Source: a virus
Reading direction: 5' to 3' (one strand)
Virus record (IMG/VR): IMGVR_UViG_3300032205_000006
Span: 1-43,560 of that record
Length of the DNA: 43,560 bases
Shown: in pieces, positions 1 through 6,629 of the stretch
Layout: the number at the start of each line of letters is the position of its first letter
How positions within the stretch are numbered: position 1 is the first letter of the stretch
Notes under the pieces: generated by a model
Told to the model about the DNA's origin: nothing
Database searches by the model: none
What the model saw: the letters and a program-made list of their open reading frames with translations, nothing else
Made by a program: the position numbers and the translations under genes

Positions 1-52
1 TCGCCCCCAAATATGCCCTAATAGCGGAACTAAACTCACCACTAACCCATTT

Positions 53-70
53 CAATTATGTGAATGATTG
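53..70. repeat. Palindrome copy 0 (degenerate)
   Basis: CAATTAT-GTGA-ATGATTG: the same 7-4-7 inverted repeat as the intact copies, with one mismatch in the right arm and a different loop. It lies 56 bases before the intact copy at 109-126, both upstream of the first gene, as tandem operators often do. It may be a weaker binding site or a decayed copy. Confidence 0.55.
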
Positions 71-108
71 ATATCGATATGGCAATGGTGAGTGACGTAA
101 GGTCAATC

Positions 109-126
109 CAATTATCCCAATAATTG
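109..126. promoter_or_regulatory. Palindrome copy 1, upstream of first gene
   Basis: CAATTAT-CCCA-ATAATTG, a perfect 7-bp inverted repeat around a 4-base centre, extended to 8 bp by C108/G127. It lies 58 bases before the first start codon. Other intact copies are at 1066, 1794, 3139, 6051 and 25678. The fixed arms, and not only the pairing, point to a protein binding site on DNA. A regulatory role is inferred. Confidence 0.7.
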
Positions 127-184
127 GGAGGGTTGATAAGAGAGCCGCTAACCGATAGCAACTACCAACACAAAGGATAGGGTA

Positions 185-997
185 ATGCCCGATATCACAT
201 ATGTGCCGCTTACTGCTGCACAAATCAAGGCAATGGATAAGTCGTGGGCAATTGGCGAGAAGAATGAGAGAGAATCATTCCTCCGGCAGATTGAGGATAC
301 TGCAAAGGATAAGCGTTTCTTTGCAAACATCCTTTGGACTTACTATAAGGTCCGTATTGGTGATGCAAATGCCAATATGTTTGCCACTGAATTCAGTGCA
401 ATTGCAAAGGCATTTGATTTCAAGAATGCCACCGGCGAGTCATATCGTGGTCGGTCTGCAATGGCATTGCAAGAGGATTATGTTTGCTTGCGAGGCGAAG
501 CCTTTATGAAAGAGGCTCTGGCGAATTTCAAGGCTGACCCGAAGAATAATGGCAAGGATTGCAAGAACTTGCAGAAGCTCGTTCCCTATCTCACCGCAAT
601 CATTAAGACCCATAAGCCGAATTACAATGCGGATAATGCCAACAATGGCAGCGGCGCATCGGTTTCACCGGCAGTGAAAGAGCGTAAGGAATTGCGCATT
701 GCAATTGGTAAGTTCGGAATGCATGGCGCATTTCAGGATAAGCCTGGTCGTAATGCCGGATGGAAAGCGACAACTCCCCAAACCACCGCAATTGAGAAGC
801 TCCTTTCTCAGTGTGGTTTGGATATCGCTAAGCTCCGCAATATGGATGCAAAGGATATCCGATTGATCGGAGTTATGGTGGATGAGGCAGCTAAGGCTGT
901 CGAATTGAATGGCGGCCCATTCCCAATGCCAAAGCCCACCAATGTCACCGATATCGGTGCAAAGGTGAATGCAAAGGGTAAGGCTAAGTCAGCCTAA
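185..997 (+). CDS. AT-rich first gene, unknown function
   Basis: 270 residues, not recognised. The ATG at 185 follows an AAAGGA ribosome site. The protein looks mainly alpha-helical, with many Lys, Asn and Ala, no membrane segment and no Cys-pair motif. Near residues 130-150 is a basic patch (KTHKPNYN), and the tail is Lys/Ala-rich. The gene is strikingly AT-rich: I count 22 G+C in 60 bases at 361-420 against 39 in 60 at 4741-4800. It prefers GAT, AAT, GCA and ATT, unlike all neighbours. This suggests recent gain from another source or selection on codon use. Palindrome copies sit upstream and just downstream. An abundant DNA-binding protein or regulator is possible, but that is a guess. Confidence 0.85.
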   Translation: MPDITYVPLTAAQIKAMDKSWAIGEKNERESFLRQIEDTAKDKRFFANILWTYYKVRIGDANANMFATEFSAIAKAFDFKNATGESYRGRSAMALQEDYVCLRGEAFMKEALANFKADPKNNGKDCKNLQKLVPYLTAIIKTHKPNYNADNANNGSGASVSPAVKERKELRIAIGKFGMHGAFQDKPGRNAGWKATTPQTTAIEKLLSQCGLDIAKLRNMDAKDIRLIGVMVDEAAKAVELNGGPFPMPKPTNVTDIGAKVNAKGKAKSA

Positions 998-1020
998 TTC
1001 CAAAGGGCAATAGCAATAGG

Positions 1021-1062
1021 GCCCGGCTCTCGGTGGATAACCGAAAGCCGGGCCTTTGCTTT
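1021..1062 (+). terminator. Rho-independent terminator of first gene
   Basis: A 13-bp stem (1021-1033 with 1041-1053, one mismatch), 7-base loop TGGATAA, then CTTTGCTTT. It starts 23 bases after the stop of the first gene and separates it from the next unit. Confidence 0.85.
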
Positions 1063-1065
1063 ACC

Positions 1066-1083
1066 CAATTATCCGAATAATTG
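1066..1083. promoter_or_regulatory. Palindrome copy 2
   Basis: CAATTAT-CCGA-ATAATTG, perfect 7-bp arms. It lies just after the terminator of the first gene and about 200 bases before the next start codon, so it sits where a promoter or operator for the next unit would be. Confidence 0.7.
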
Positions 1084-1281
1084 ACTGGTCCGATGCATCC
1101 GATGCCCACGAACCTCACCACCTCGCAGCGATGCGCCATCCCATCCACGACACACGCGCCATCACAGCCACACAACGCTGCCGCGTGCGCCACCAAACCC
1201 ATACATCGACCGAGCCAATGCACGGTCACCGTCCGCTCCGGCAAGTCCGCCGGGGTATCGACCAACACACAGGAGAATGAA
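1084..1281 (+). other. C/A-rich leader without a convincing gene
   Basis: About 200 bases between palindrome copy 2 and the next start codon. The plus strand is rich in C and A (CCAC, CACC, ACAC runs) and poor in G. The frame stays open and joins the next gene, but the encoded Thr/Pro/His-rich stretch looks non-native and the ribosome site is only at 1271-1276. I read it as a weakly structured untranslated leader. I see no tRNA or known riboswitch in it. Confidence 0.45.
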
Positions 1282-1785
1282 ATGCCCACAGGACGCCCAC
1301 TCGGCATCGCCACCATCAAGCAACACCTCAACGCTGTTGCATCCGACCTACCTGCCGGTACCGACCGGGAGATGATCACCACCATCGCCACCCATCTCGG
1401 CCAGAAGAACTTCATGCGCCCCGACACGCTCCACGACGTCGTCAAGGACCTCGACGCCTTCGTCGGCCGTCAGCGTGAGTTCCTTGGCGGGGACACCGTC
1501 GCCTACACCAACCGGTGCATCGACGCCCTTGCCCGAATGGAAGCCAAGTTCGCTGACGTCATGCGCAAGCCGACCAAGAAGGCACCGACCAAGAAGATGA
1601 TGGGCACCTACGCTCCGAAGGAGACCAAGCCTGTCGTCGCCGCCAGGGTCTCCATCACCTCGACCGAGGCGATCATCGGTGCCATCGGAGTGCTCCTCGA
1701 AGAGGTGGCCGACAACAGCTGGAACGACAACACGTTCGACACGCTGCGTCACCTGATCGACGTGCTCGACAACCTCGTCAGCTGA
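1282..1785 (+). CDS. Unknown early protein, Lys-rich centre
   Basis: 167 residues from ATG 1282. This start has AGGAGA at 1271-1276; the open frame runs further upstream through a leader of non-coding character. Residues 1-90 look helical. A basic linker with two KKxPTKK-like units lies near residues 95-110, followed by an acidic C-terminal helix. The shape of two helical ends around a basic tether suggests nucleic-acid or partner binding, but I do not recognise the family. It is alone between palindrome copies 2 and 3. Confidence 0.8.
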   Translation: MPTGRPLGIATIKQHLNAVASDLPAGTDREMITTIATHLGQKNFMRPDTLHDVVKDLDAFVGRQREFLGGDTVAYTNRCIDALARMEAKFADVMRKPTKKAPTKKMMGTYAPKETKPVVAARVSITSTEAIIGAIGVLLEEVADNSWNDNTFDTLRHLIDVLDNLVS

Positions 1786-1793
1786 GCGCACCT

Positions 1794-1811
1794 CAATTAT
1801 CCAGATAATTG
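1794..1811. promoter_or_regulatory. Palindrome copy 3
   Basis: CAATTAT-CCAG-ATAATTG, perfect arms. It begins 9 bases after a stop codon and ends 10 bases before a UUCG-loop hairpin. The same palindrome-then-hairpin order occurs at 3139-3196 and 6051-6108. Confidence 0.7.
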
Positions 1812-1821
1812 GATCGGCAAC

Positions 1822-1862
1822 AGCCCCCACGTATCGGCTTCGGTCGGTGCGTGGGGGCTTTG
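1822..1862 (+). terminator. UUCG-tetraloop terminator
   Basis: The arms 1822-1838 and 1843-1859 pair over 17 positions, three of them G-U, around a C(UUCG)G tetraloop. TTGTCGTT follows, a poor but present T-rich tail. It probably ends transcription of the 1282-1785 gene. Confidence 0.75.
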
Positions 1863-1875
1863 TCGTTCCCTCACC

Positions 1876-1910
1876 ACGCTCGCTCAGCGACTGCGTTGCT
1901 GAGCGAGCGT
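1876..1910 (+). other. Second perfect hairpin, 13 bp
   Basis: The arms 1876-1888 and 1898-1910 are perfectly complementary, with a 9-base loop. No T tract follows. It sits between the terminator at 1822 and the ribosome site of the lysozyme-like gene, so it may be a backup stop, an mRNA 5' stabiliser or an RNase site. Confidence 0.55.
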
Positions 1911-1945
1911 ACCACCCTTGTCAACCTGCCTGAAAGGCTTCCCTG

Positions 1946-2401
1946 ATGCACATCATCCTGTCCCTGCTCCTCCTCTTCGCCCCATCCACGCTCGACCTGC
2001 CACCAGAGATCGACTCCCCAGCCACGGCAGCCGTCCCCGCCGATCGTGTCGACCCACCGACTACGCCGGAGACGACAGCCCTCTCGTTCGCCTCCGACTG
2101 CGACGAGATGCACTGGTACCGCGCAGCAGCAGGTCTCCCCGCCCGCTTCGATGCCATCGGCTGGCGTGAGTCGAACTGCCGCAACGAGGAGAGCGTCCAC
2201 ACCTCGTGTTGTTGGGGTTGGTGGCAGCTGTCTGTGGCTCTCCACCTACGTGATCGCCGCCTGGTCGACCGCTACCACTCCTGTGGCGTCTACAGCCGCT
2301 CAGACGTGGACTCAGACACCTCTGCGGACAAGCGACGACAAGCCTGTGCCACCAAGGCACTGTTCGACGTCGTCGGCTACTCGGCCTGGTCGACCTCATG
2401 A
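1946..2401 (+). CDS. Secreted lysozyme/transglycosylase-like protein
   Basis: 151 residues. An N-terminal signal peptide (hydrophobic residues 3-12, little positive charge) and a Pro/Thr/Ala linker precede a Cys-rich domain from about residue 50. WRESNC places a likely catalytic Glu at residue 75, followed by CCWGWWQL (88-95), the pattern of lytic transglycosylase and goose-lysozyme folds. About seven Cys suggest disulfides outside the cytoplasm. Similar small secreted proteins occur, from memory, in high-GC actinobacteria. It is probably a cell-wall hydrolase, but it is well separated from the main lysis genes at 9.1 kb, so it may act in superinfection control or wall remodelling. It overlaps the next gene by ATGA. 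Confidence 0.7.
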   Translation: MHIILSLLLLFAPSTLDLPPEIDSPATAAVPADRVDPPTTPETTALSFASDCDEMHWYRAAAGLPARFDAIGWRESNCRNEESVHTSCCWGWWQLSVALHLRDRRLVDRYHSCGVYSRSDVDSDTSADKRRQACATKALFDVVGYSAWSTS

Positions 2402-2571
2402 GCGACCTGTCCCGCTTCACCATCGTCGCCCTCGATGGCGACGTGTGGCTGTGGTGCCTGGACTGCGAGAGCATCGTCCAGACCGTCGAAGGCCGTCTGC
2501 TGCCTGACATCGCCCAGTGGGCTGATGCTCACAACGCAACCAAGCACCCGGAGCGGCGTCATGACTCCTGA
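2398..2571 (+). CDS. Small Cys/His protein, 57 aa
   Basis: ATG 2398 overlaps the previous stop as ATGA. The product has CLDC near residues 20-23 and His residues near 47 and 51, so a CCHH zinc site is possible. No family recognised. The reading frame overlaps the next gene by 11 bases, in keeping with a tight operon. Confidence 0.65.
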   Translation: MSDLSRFTIVALDGDVWLWCLDCESIVQTVEGRLLPDIAQWADAHNATKHPERRHDS

Positions 2572-2767
2572 CGACAGGTTGGCGGCGATTCTGTGGCTCA
2601 TCGCCGCAGCCGTGGCCACCACCACGCTCATGCTGCTCGTCGACCTGGTCTTCGACGTGCTCGAACAAGTACCAGTGGTCACCAAGGACCCGCTCACCGG
2701 ACAGTTGTACATCCCACGCTCGAACCTGTACGTGGGCCAACGCACCAGGAGGCACCATGACATGTGA
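2561..2767 (+). CDS. Small single-pass membrane protein
   Basis: 68 residues from ATG 2561. A strong hydrophobic segment lies at about residues 8-30 (LAAILWLIAAAVATTT and on), followed by a soluble tail. No cleavage motif is clear. It is part of the 1946-3130 cluster whose members are secreted, membrane or metal-binding, so a cell-envelope role is plausible. Not a recognised holin. Confidence 0.65.
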   Translation: MTPDDRLAAILWLIAAAVATTTLMLLVDLVFDVLEQVPVVTKDPLTGQLYIPRSNLYVGQRTRRHHDM

Positions 2768-2999
2768 CGCTCGAACCCGTCCACTCATCCCGATCAACGA
2801 CATCGAGGTGCGTTGTGAGCTTGACGACGACCACGCTGGACTACACCAAGGCACGATCCGCGACTACGCCTACCCAGGCTCGGCAACGGCCGTCAACTGG
2901 GAGGAGCAGGATCGGCGCACCTACCACGGCGAGTGGCTCGGTCTGTGTCCCGACAACTGCACGTTGCCGATCGGTCACCGTGGAAGCCACGCACCATGA
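2757..2999 (+). CDS. Duplicated Cys-His motif protein
   Basis: 80 residues from ATG 2757, after CCAGGAGGC. It carries the same metal-site-like motif twice: CELDDDHAGLH near the N-terminus and CTLPIGHRGSH near the C-terminus, that is C-x-L-x3-H-x-G-x-H. Motifs of this kind are frequent in small actinobacterial and actinophage proteins and probably bind zinc. Function unknown. Confidence 0.75.
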   Translation: MTCDARTRPLIPINDIEVRCELDDDHAGLHQGTIRDYAYPGSATAVNWEEQDRRTYHGEWLGLCPDNCTLPIGHRGSHAP

Positions 3000-3130
3000 C
3001 CGAGCCGCCCTCACCCGGCCATGACCTGCAGCGCAACAACGACGACCGAGTCGGTGCTGGCGCTGCCACCTTCGGAGGATGGCTGATGATCATCCTCTTC
3101 ATCGCGATGCTGCTGAAAGCCTGCGGCTGA
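2996..3130 (+). CDS. 44-aa protein with C-terminal membrane helix
   Basis: ATG 2996 overlaps the previous stop as ATGA. A charged, soluble N-terminal half is followed by one C-terminal hydrophobic helix (WLMIILFIAMLL, about residues 30-41). Tail-anchored topology. Too small to assign. It is the last gene before palindrome copy 4. Confidence 0.6.
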   Translation: MTEPPSPGHDLQRNNDDRVGAGAATFGGWLMIILFIAMLLKACG

Positions 3131-3138
3131 CCGAAGCT

Positions 3139-3156
3139 CAATTATCCGCATAATTG
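3139..3156. promoter_or_regulatory. Palindrome copy 4
   Basis: CAATTAT-CCGC-ATAATTG, extended to 9-bp arms by TC/GA. It starts 9 bases after a stop codon, and a UUCG-loop terminator follows 12 bases later. Confidence 0.7.
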
Positions 3157-3168
3157 AGTTGTTCAGCG

Positions 3169-3200
3169 AGCCCCCTCACCTTCGGGTGGGGGGGCTTGAC
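3169..3200 (+). terminator. UUCG-tetraloop terminator
   Basis: The arms 3169-3180 and 3185-3196 pair over 12 positions, with one G-U pair, around TTCG at 3181-3184. The T tail is weak (TTGAC). It ends the 1946-3130 cluster. Confidence 0.75.
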
Positions 3201-3223
3201 CCATTTATTCAGGAGGTTATTCC

Positions 3224-3520
3224 TTGAACGACCCACCCGAAATTCCTCGGGTACCACCCATCTTCCGAGATGCAGGGCTTCGTGTTGTCGAGATCGGACA
3301 ACGTGACGGCAGCCCATACCTGCTCCTCGAAGCACGCTCGGGCCGTGTGCGACGGCTCGTCGTCTACCTCCAGTCCTCTGAGCCGGGGCACTGGATGTAC
3401 GGCTACGAGGTCTACGACCGAGCGACCAGGACCAAGGTCACCTACCTCGGTGACCACGGCGATCCCGAACTCGACGAGCGCACCGAACTCGACGGGCTGC
3501 CGGGCTTCGACGATGAATGA
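3224..3520 (+). CDS. Unknown small protein, TTG start
   Basis: 98 residues. AGGAGG at 3211-3216 sits 7 bases before TTG 3224, so TTG is the start. An alternation of short hydrophobic and charged stretches suggests a beta-rich fold with an acidic C-terminus. No recognised family. It overlaps, by ATGA at 3517, an ATG in the ATPase frame, but the ATPase has a better GTG start at 3553. Confidence 0.75.
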   Translation: MNDPPEIPRVPPIFRDAGLRVVEIGQRDGSPYLLLEARSGRVRRLVVYLQSSEPGHWMYGYEVYDRATRTKVTYLGDHGDPELDERTELDGLPGFDDE

Positions 3521-3552
3521 CTCCACGACCAACACCAACCAAGGAGAAGCAA

Positions 3553-5106
3553 GTGCCTGATGAACTGACTCAGCAGAAGCTGGCCGCTGCCGCATGGCAG
3601 CAGCTGGCGATCATCGGAGGTGCCGTCACTCGTGACGACACCATGACCTTCAGCGGCACAGCGTGGAACATCCCCGCCGTGTACAAGGGCAACGTCATCG
3701 AAGGCGTGCGCGACCTGATGCGCTACGCCGAGTCGATGGAGGAGATCATCATCTCCCAGCGCACGTTCAGGTATCGCCCGTACGACGGTGCCTACGCCGT
3801 CCATCGGGTGCTCAAGGATCGGTTCGGCTACGTCCAGTCGAAGGGCAGCCGGTCCAACCCACCCCAGGAGGTGAGCATCTCGATCGGTTGGACCGCTGGC
3901 CCGCCCGACGAGAAGGGCAGGCCGACCCGCATCGAGCAGAAGGTCAACGTGCCGTTCGGCTCGAACATGGTGCTCCCCGGCCTCGAAGGTGGGGTACTCA
4001 GCGTCGGTGCCACCAAGGACGGCAAGATGTGCCATCTCGTCGCCCAGCACAAGCGCAAGTACGAGGACGGGGTCGTCGGGTTCTTCGACGACATCCAGAA
4101 GTTCCTCGACGAGCACTCCATCTACCGGGGCAAGGCGTTCGACGGCAAGGGCGGGTTCATCGACACCGACCTGATCGAGCCGGAGAAGTTCGTCTTCACC
4201 GAGCAGGTGTGGGAGGAAGCGGAGGCGTTCATCTTCTCGGTGATGCGTGACCGTGACCTGCTCAGCGAGGAGGACATCGCCGGGAAGCGTGCCGTGCTCC
4301 TCGCCGGTGAGTTCGGTGGCGGCAAGACGGGGATGGGCAAGATCGCCGCCCTCGTCGCCGTGCGCAACGGGTGGTCGGCACTCATGTCCGCACCAGGGGA
4401 CAGCCCGTTCGAGATGATCCAGCTGGCCCAGATGTACGCCCCGTGCCTCATCTTCGGTGAGGACATCGAGACCGTCGTCGATCTGCGCAACGATCGAGCG
4501 GTGTCACAGCTACTCGACACCATCGACGGTGCCGATGCCAAGGACCACGAGGTGCTGGCCGTGTACACGACCAACTACCTCGACAAGATCCCCGCCGGGA
4601 TGTTCCGACCTGGCCGGTTCCACCGGGTCATCGAGATCGGGGCGATGGATCGCCCTGGTGTCGAGAAGCTCACTCGTCTCATCTGTGGCGAGGGACTGGC
4701 CGACGACGTCGACTTCGATGTCGTGTACGCAGCGACCGAGGGCTACATGCCTGCGTTCGTCCGTGAGGGGATCGAGGGTGCCGTCAGGTTCTCGATCGCC
4801 AAGCACCGTCGGCGTGTCGCCACTGGTGACATCACGACCGAGCGGCTGGTGTTCTCGCTCAACTCGCTGCGTACTCAGCACCGCATGTTGCTGGCTGCGA
4901 TGGAGCACAAGCCCGAACTCCCGCCGCTCGACCAGTCGATGCGTGAGATCGTCGGAGAGATGGTGCAAGACATCTCGGTCGAGGCCGACATCGACTACGA
5001 CATCATCAGCGGGGCGGTCAACGACGTCGTCGAGAACCGGATGAACGGAGCGAGGCTCATCCACATCGAGAGCGGCGACGAGCGCTTCGAGATCAACACC
5101 AACTAG
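3553..5106 (+). CDS. Classic AAA+ ATPase
   Basis: 517 residues from GTG 3553, chosen because AAGGAG at 3542-3547 is well spaced. Residues 1-240 form an N-domain I do not recognise. The ATPase core follows: Walker A GEFGGGKT (252-259, Lys258), a Walker B-like LIFGED (Glu303, Asp304), sensor Asn341 in YTTNY, and RPGRFHR (353-358 region), which is the second region of homology typical of the classic AAA family (Cdc48, FtsH, Mpa), whose members are unfoldases and remodelers. An acidic, helical C-terminus ends in a short tail. No protease domain. In this early position it may remodel a phage or host complex. Replicative helicase is unlikely from the motif set. Confidence 0.85.
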   Translation: MPDELTQQKLAAAAWQQLAIIGGAVTRDDTMTFSGTAWNIPAVYKGNVIEGVRDLMRYAESMEEIIISQRTFRYRPYDGAYAVHRVLKDRFGYVQSKGSRSNPPQEVSISIGWTAGPPDEKGRPTRIEQKVNVPFGSNMVLPGLEGGVLSVGATKDGKMCHLVAQHKRKYEDGVVGFFDDIQKFLDEHSIYRGKAFDGKGGFIDTDLIEPEKFVFTEQVWEEAEAFIFSVMRDRDLLSEEDIAGKRAVLLAGEFGGGKTGMGKIAALVAVRNGWSALMSAPGDSPFEMIQLAQMYAPCLIFGEDIETVVDLRNDRAVSQLLDTIDGADAKDHEVLAVYTTNYLDKIPAGMFRPGRFHRVIEIGAMDRPGVEKLTRLICGEGLADDVDFDVVYAATEGYMPAFVREGIEGAVRFSIAKHRRRVATGDITTERLVFSLNSLRTQHRMLLAAMEHKPELPPLDQSMREIVGEMVQDISVEADIDYDIISGAVNDVVENRMNGARLIHIESGDERFEINTN

Positions 5107-5115
5107 CAGTACGTC

Positions 5116-5148
5116 CACGGGGCAGGGGAGCGGATTCCCTGCCCCGTG
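5116..5148 (+). other. 12-bp GC hairpin after the ATPase gene
   Basis: The arms 5116-5127 and 5137-5148 are perfectly complementary, with loop GAGCGGATT. No T run follows, so it may be an mRNA-end stabiliser, a weak terminator or a processing site between the ATPase and the next gene. Confidence 0.6.
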
Positions 5149-5185
5149 CGGCGCATCAACCAACTAACCAACAAGGAGAGCATAG

Positions 5186-5665
5186 ATGGATGACGGATTC
5201 ATGGAAGGACGAGCCGACCGCGTGATCCGACGGCTGCTGGACGACGGGGACGTCGGCCAGGTGCTGGAGATCCTGAAGGCGCTGATCGGCAACGAAGGCA
5301 ACGACATCTCGATCGCCTTCCGCGCCTGCCTCATCGCTCAAGGCTTCGAGGCTGACGCCCTGCAGGCCAACCAGGTGATGCTGCTGTTCCACAAGAACGG
5401 CTTCCTGCTGCAGATCGACCCGCGCGACGACGACGAGTACTTCGAGAACAAGAGTCCCGAACTCTCGGCAGCGTTCGACAACGCACTGGTCTACGTCATG
5501 CGTGGTGCCAACATCGATGCCTACGTCAATGAGGACGGACGCATCAGCGCTCGGGGGCCGATCCTGCCCACCACCACCGAAGCAGTCGAGCAGCTTGTCG
5601 GTCAGTTCAAGGACGAGATCGATCGTGAGTTCCCCGACACGCCTCGGCAAGGGAAGTGGTGGTGA
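5186..5665 (+). CDS. Unknown protein downstream of the ATPase
   Basis: 159 residues from ATG 5186, with AAGGAG at 5174-5179. An N-terminal helical half (LDDGDVGQVLEILKALI) is followed by a mixed segment containing FHKNGFLLQIDP. It ends in RQGKWW. No catalytic motif recognised. It shares the CAACCAAC leader with other early genes and is coupled to the next gene by TGATG. It may work with the ATPase, by position only. Confidence 0.8.
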   Translation: MDDGFMEGRADRVIRRLLDDGDVGQVLEILKALIGNEGNDISIAFRACLIAQGFEADALQANQVMLLFHKNGFLLQIDPRDDDEYFENKSPELSAAFDNALVYVMRGANIDAYVNEDGRISARGPILPTTTEAVEQLVGQFKDEIDREFPDTPRQGKWW

Positions 5666-6048
5666 TGGGCCTCGATCAGTGGATCGAACGTGTCGTCACC
5701 GACGACGAGCACAAGGAAGTGGCCTACTTCCGCAAGGTCAACTTCCTGCACAAGTGGGTGGAGGACCACCTCAACGAAGGTCGCGAGACCAACTGCGAGG
5801 CGATCCCCTTCCACCTCGAAGCGATGGCCGGGCTGGCACAGACGTGCTTGCAGGTGCTCGACCATCCCGAACTGGGGCCGGAGTTGCTGCCCACGATGGG
5901 CAGGTTCTTCTTCGGCAACACCGACTACGACGAGTACTACTTCGGTGACGTCGGGGACGTGCACAACGCACTGGTGGGCATCCTCGCCTACGAGGCGGCT
6001 CGTCATCCGGCAACACCTGGGCAGTACATGTACGTGTCCTCGTGGTGA
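5665..6048 (+). CDS. MGLD-type conserved phage protein
   Basis: 127 residues from ATG 5665, which shares its A with the preceding stop (TGATG). It begins MGLDQWIER and carries FRKVNFLHKWVEDH near residues 25-38 and FFFGNTDYDEYYF near 88-100. I recognise the pattern MGLD ... Y/F-R-K-x-N ... H-x-W ... FFFGxTxYDE of a small conserved phage family without known function. The start could also be GTG at 5656, but conserved members begin at MGLD. Acidic and soluble. Confidence 0.8.
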   Translation: MGLDQWIERVVTDDEHKEVAYFRKVNFLHKWVEDHLNEGRETNCEAIPFHLEAMAGLAQTCLQVLDHPELGPELLPTMGRFFFGNTDYDEYYFGDVGDVHNALVGILAYEAARHPATPGQYMYVSSW

Positions 6049-6050
6049 GT

Positions 6051-6068
6051 CAATTATCCAAATAATTG
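6051..6068. promoter_or_regulatory. Palindrome copy 5
   Basis: CAATTAT-CCAA-ATAATTG, perfect arms. It starts 3 bases after a stop codon and abuts a long UUCG-loop hairpin. Confidence 0.7.
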
Positions 6069-6108
6069 GGGTGGTCGCCGTGGTGCTTCGGCATTGCGGC
6101 GGCCTCCC
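6069..6108 (+). other. 18-position UUCG-tetraloop hairpin
   Basis: The arms 6069-6086 and 6091-6108 pair over 17 of 18 positions, with four G-U pairs and one T-T mismatch, around TTCG at 6087-6090. No T tract follows; the ribosome site of the next gene comes about 20 bases later. It may be a terminator without a tail or a stable 5' end for the next mRNA. Confidence 0.65.
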
Positions 6109-6140
6109 CGAACCATCAACCAACAGAAAGAGAGCAAGAA

Positions 6141-6629
6141 ATGGCTGTACGCCGACAGAAATCAGAGAATCACCTGCTCGCCGTCCGACCAGACGGCCAC
6201 TACAAGGGTGTGCCCTGCACCTATGAAGGCATCAAAGAAGGGCTCGACGACGCCACGTTCGACTTCGTTCGCACCGATGTCGTCGGCATGTACGTCGACG
6301 ACGAGTCGCTGCTGAAGGAGATGCCGTTCAACGTCCCCGCCTCGATCTTCATGGCTCGGGCGCTGTTCGGTCCCGTTGTTCTGTGTGCAGCGGAGCCCGA
6401 CGGGGAGGGCAACACCCTTCCGGCCTCGAAGTCGGCCGTCTCAGGGCTGACAGCCCTGTGTCGTCTCTGGCAACGGGTGGTAGCCGACGCCGTGAGGCTC
6501 GGTCAGGACGTCATTCCCCACGCCAACGAGTTCACGATTCCGCCGCCGCAGGTGTTCATGATGGACGACGAGGAGTTCGAGGCATACCTCACCACCGGTC
6601 AGCTTCCCGACCGGGAGCCAGACGCATGA
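6141..6629 (+). CDS. Unknown early protein
   Basis: 162 residues from ATG 6141, after GAAAGAGAG in a CAACCAAC leader. A basic N-terminal strip (residues 2-8) is followed by a mixed alpha/beta-looking body and an acidic C-terminus with MMDDEEFEAYL. The body contains a small-residue hydrophobic helix, but no clear membrane segment. No recognised family. It is translationally coupled (ATGA at 6626) to the zinc-finger gene, so the two probably act together. Confidence 0.8.
   Translation: MAVRRQKSENHLLAVRPDGHYKGVPCTYEGIKEGLDDATFDFVRTDVVGMYVDDESLLKEMPFNVPASIFMARALFGPVVLCAAEPDGEGNTLPASKSAVSGLTALCRLWQRVVADAVRLGQDVIPHANEFTIPPPQVFMMDDEEFEAYLTTGQLPDREPDA

Noticed and set aside
71-80. ATATCGATAT palindrome near the first gene
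   Set aside because: A single short AT-rich palindrome in AT-rich sequence; no second copy was noticed.
1081-1281. Coding extension of the gene at 1282
   Set aside because: Composition of the encoded stretch is abnormal and the only good ribosome site is directly before 1282.
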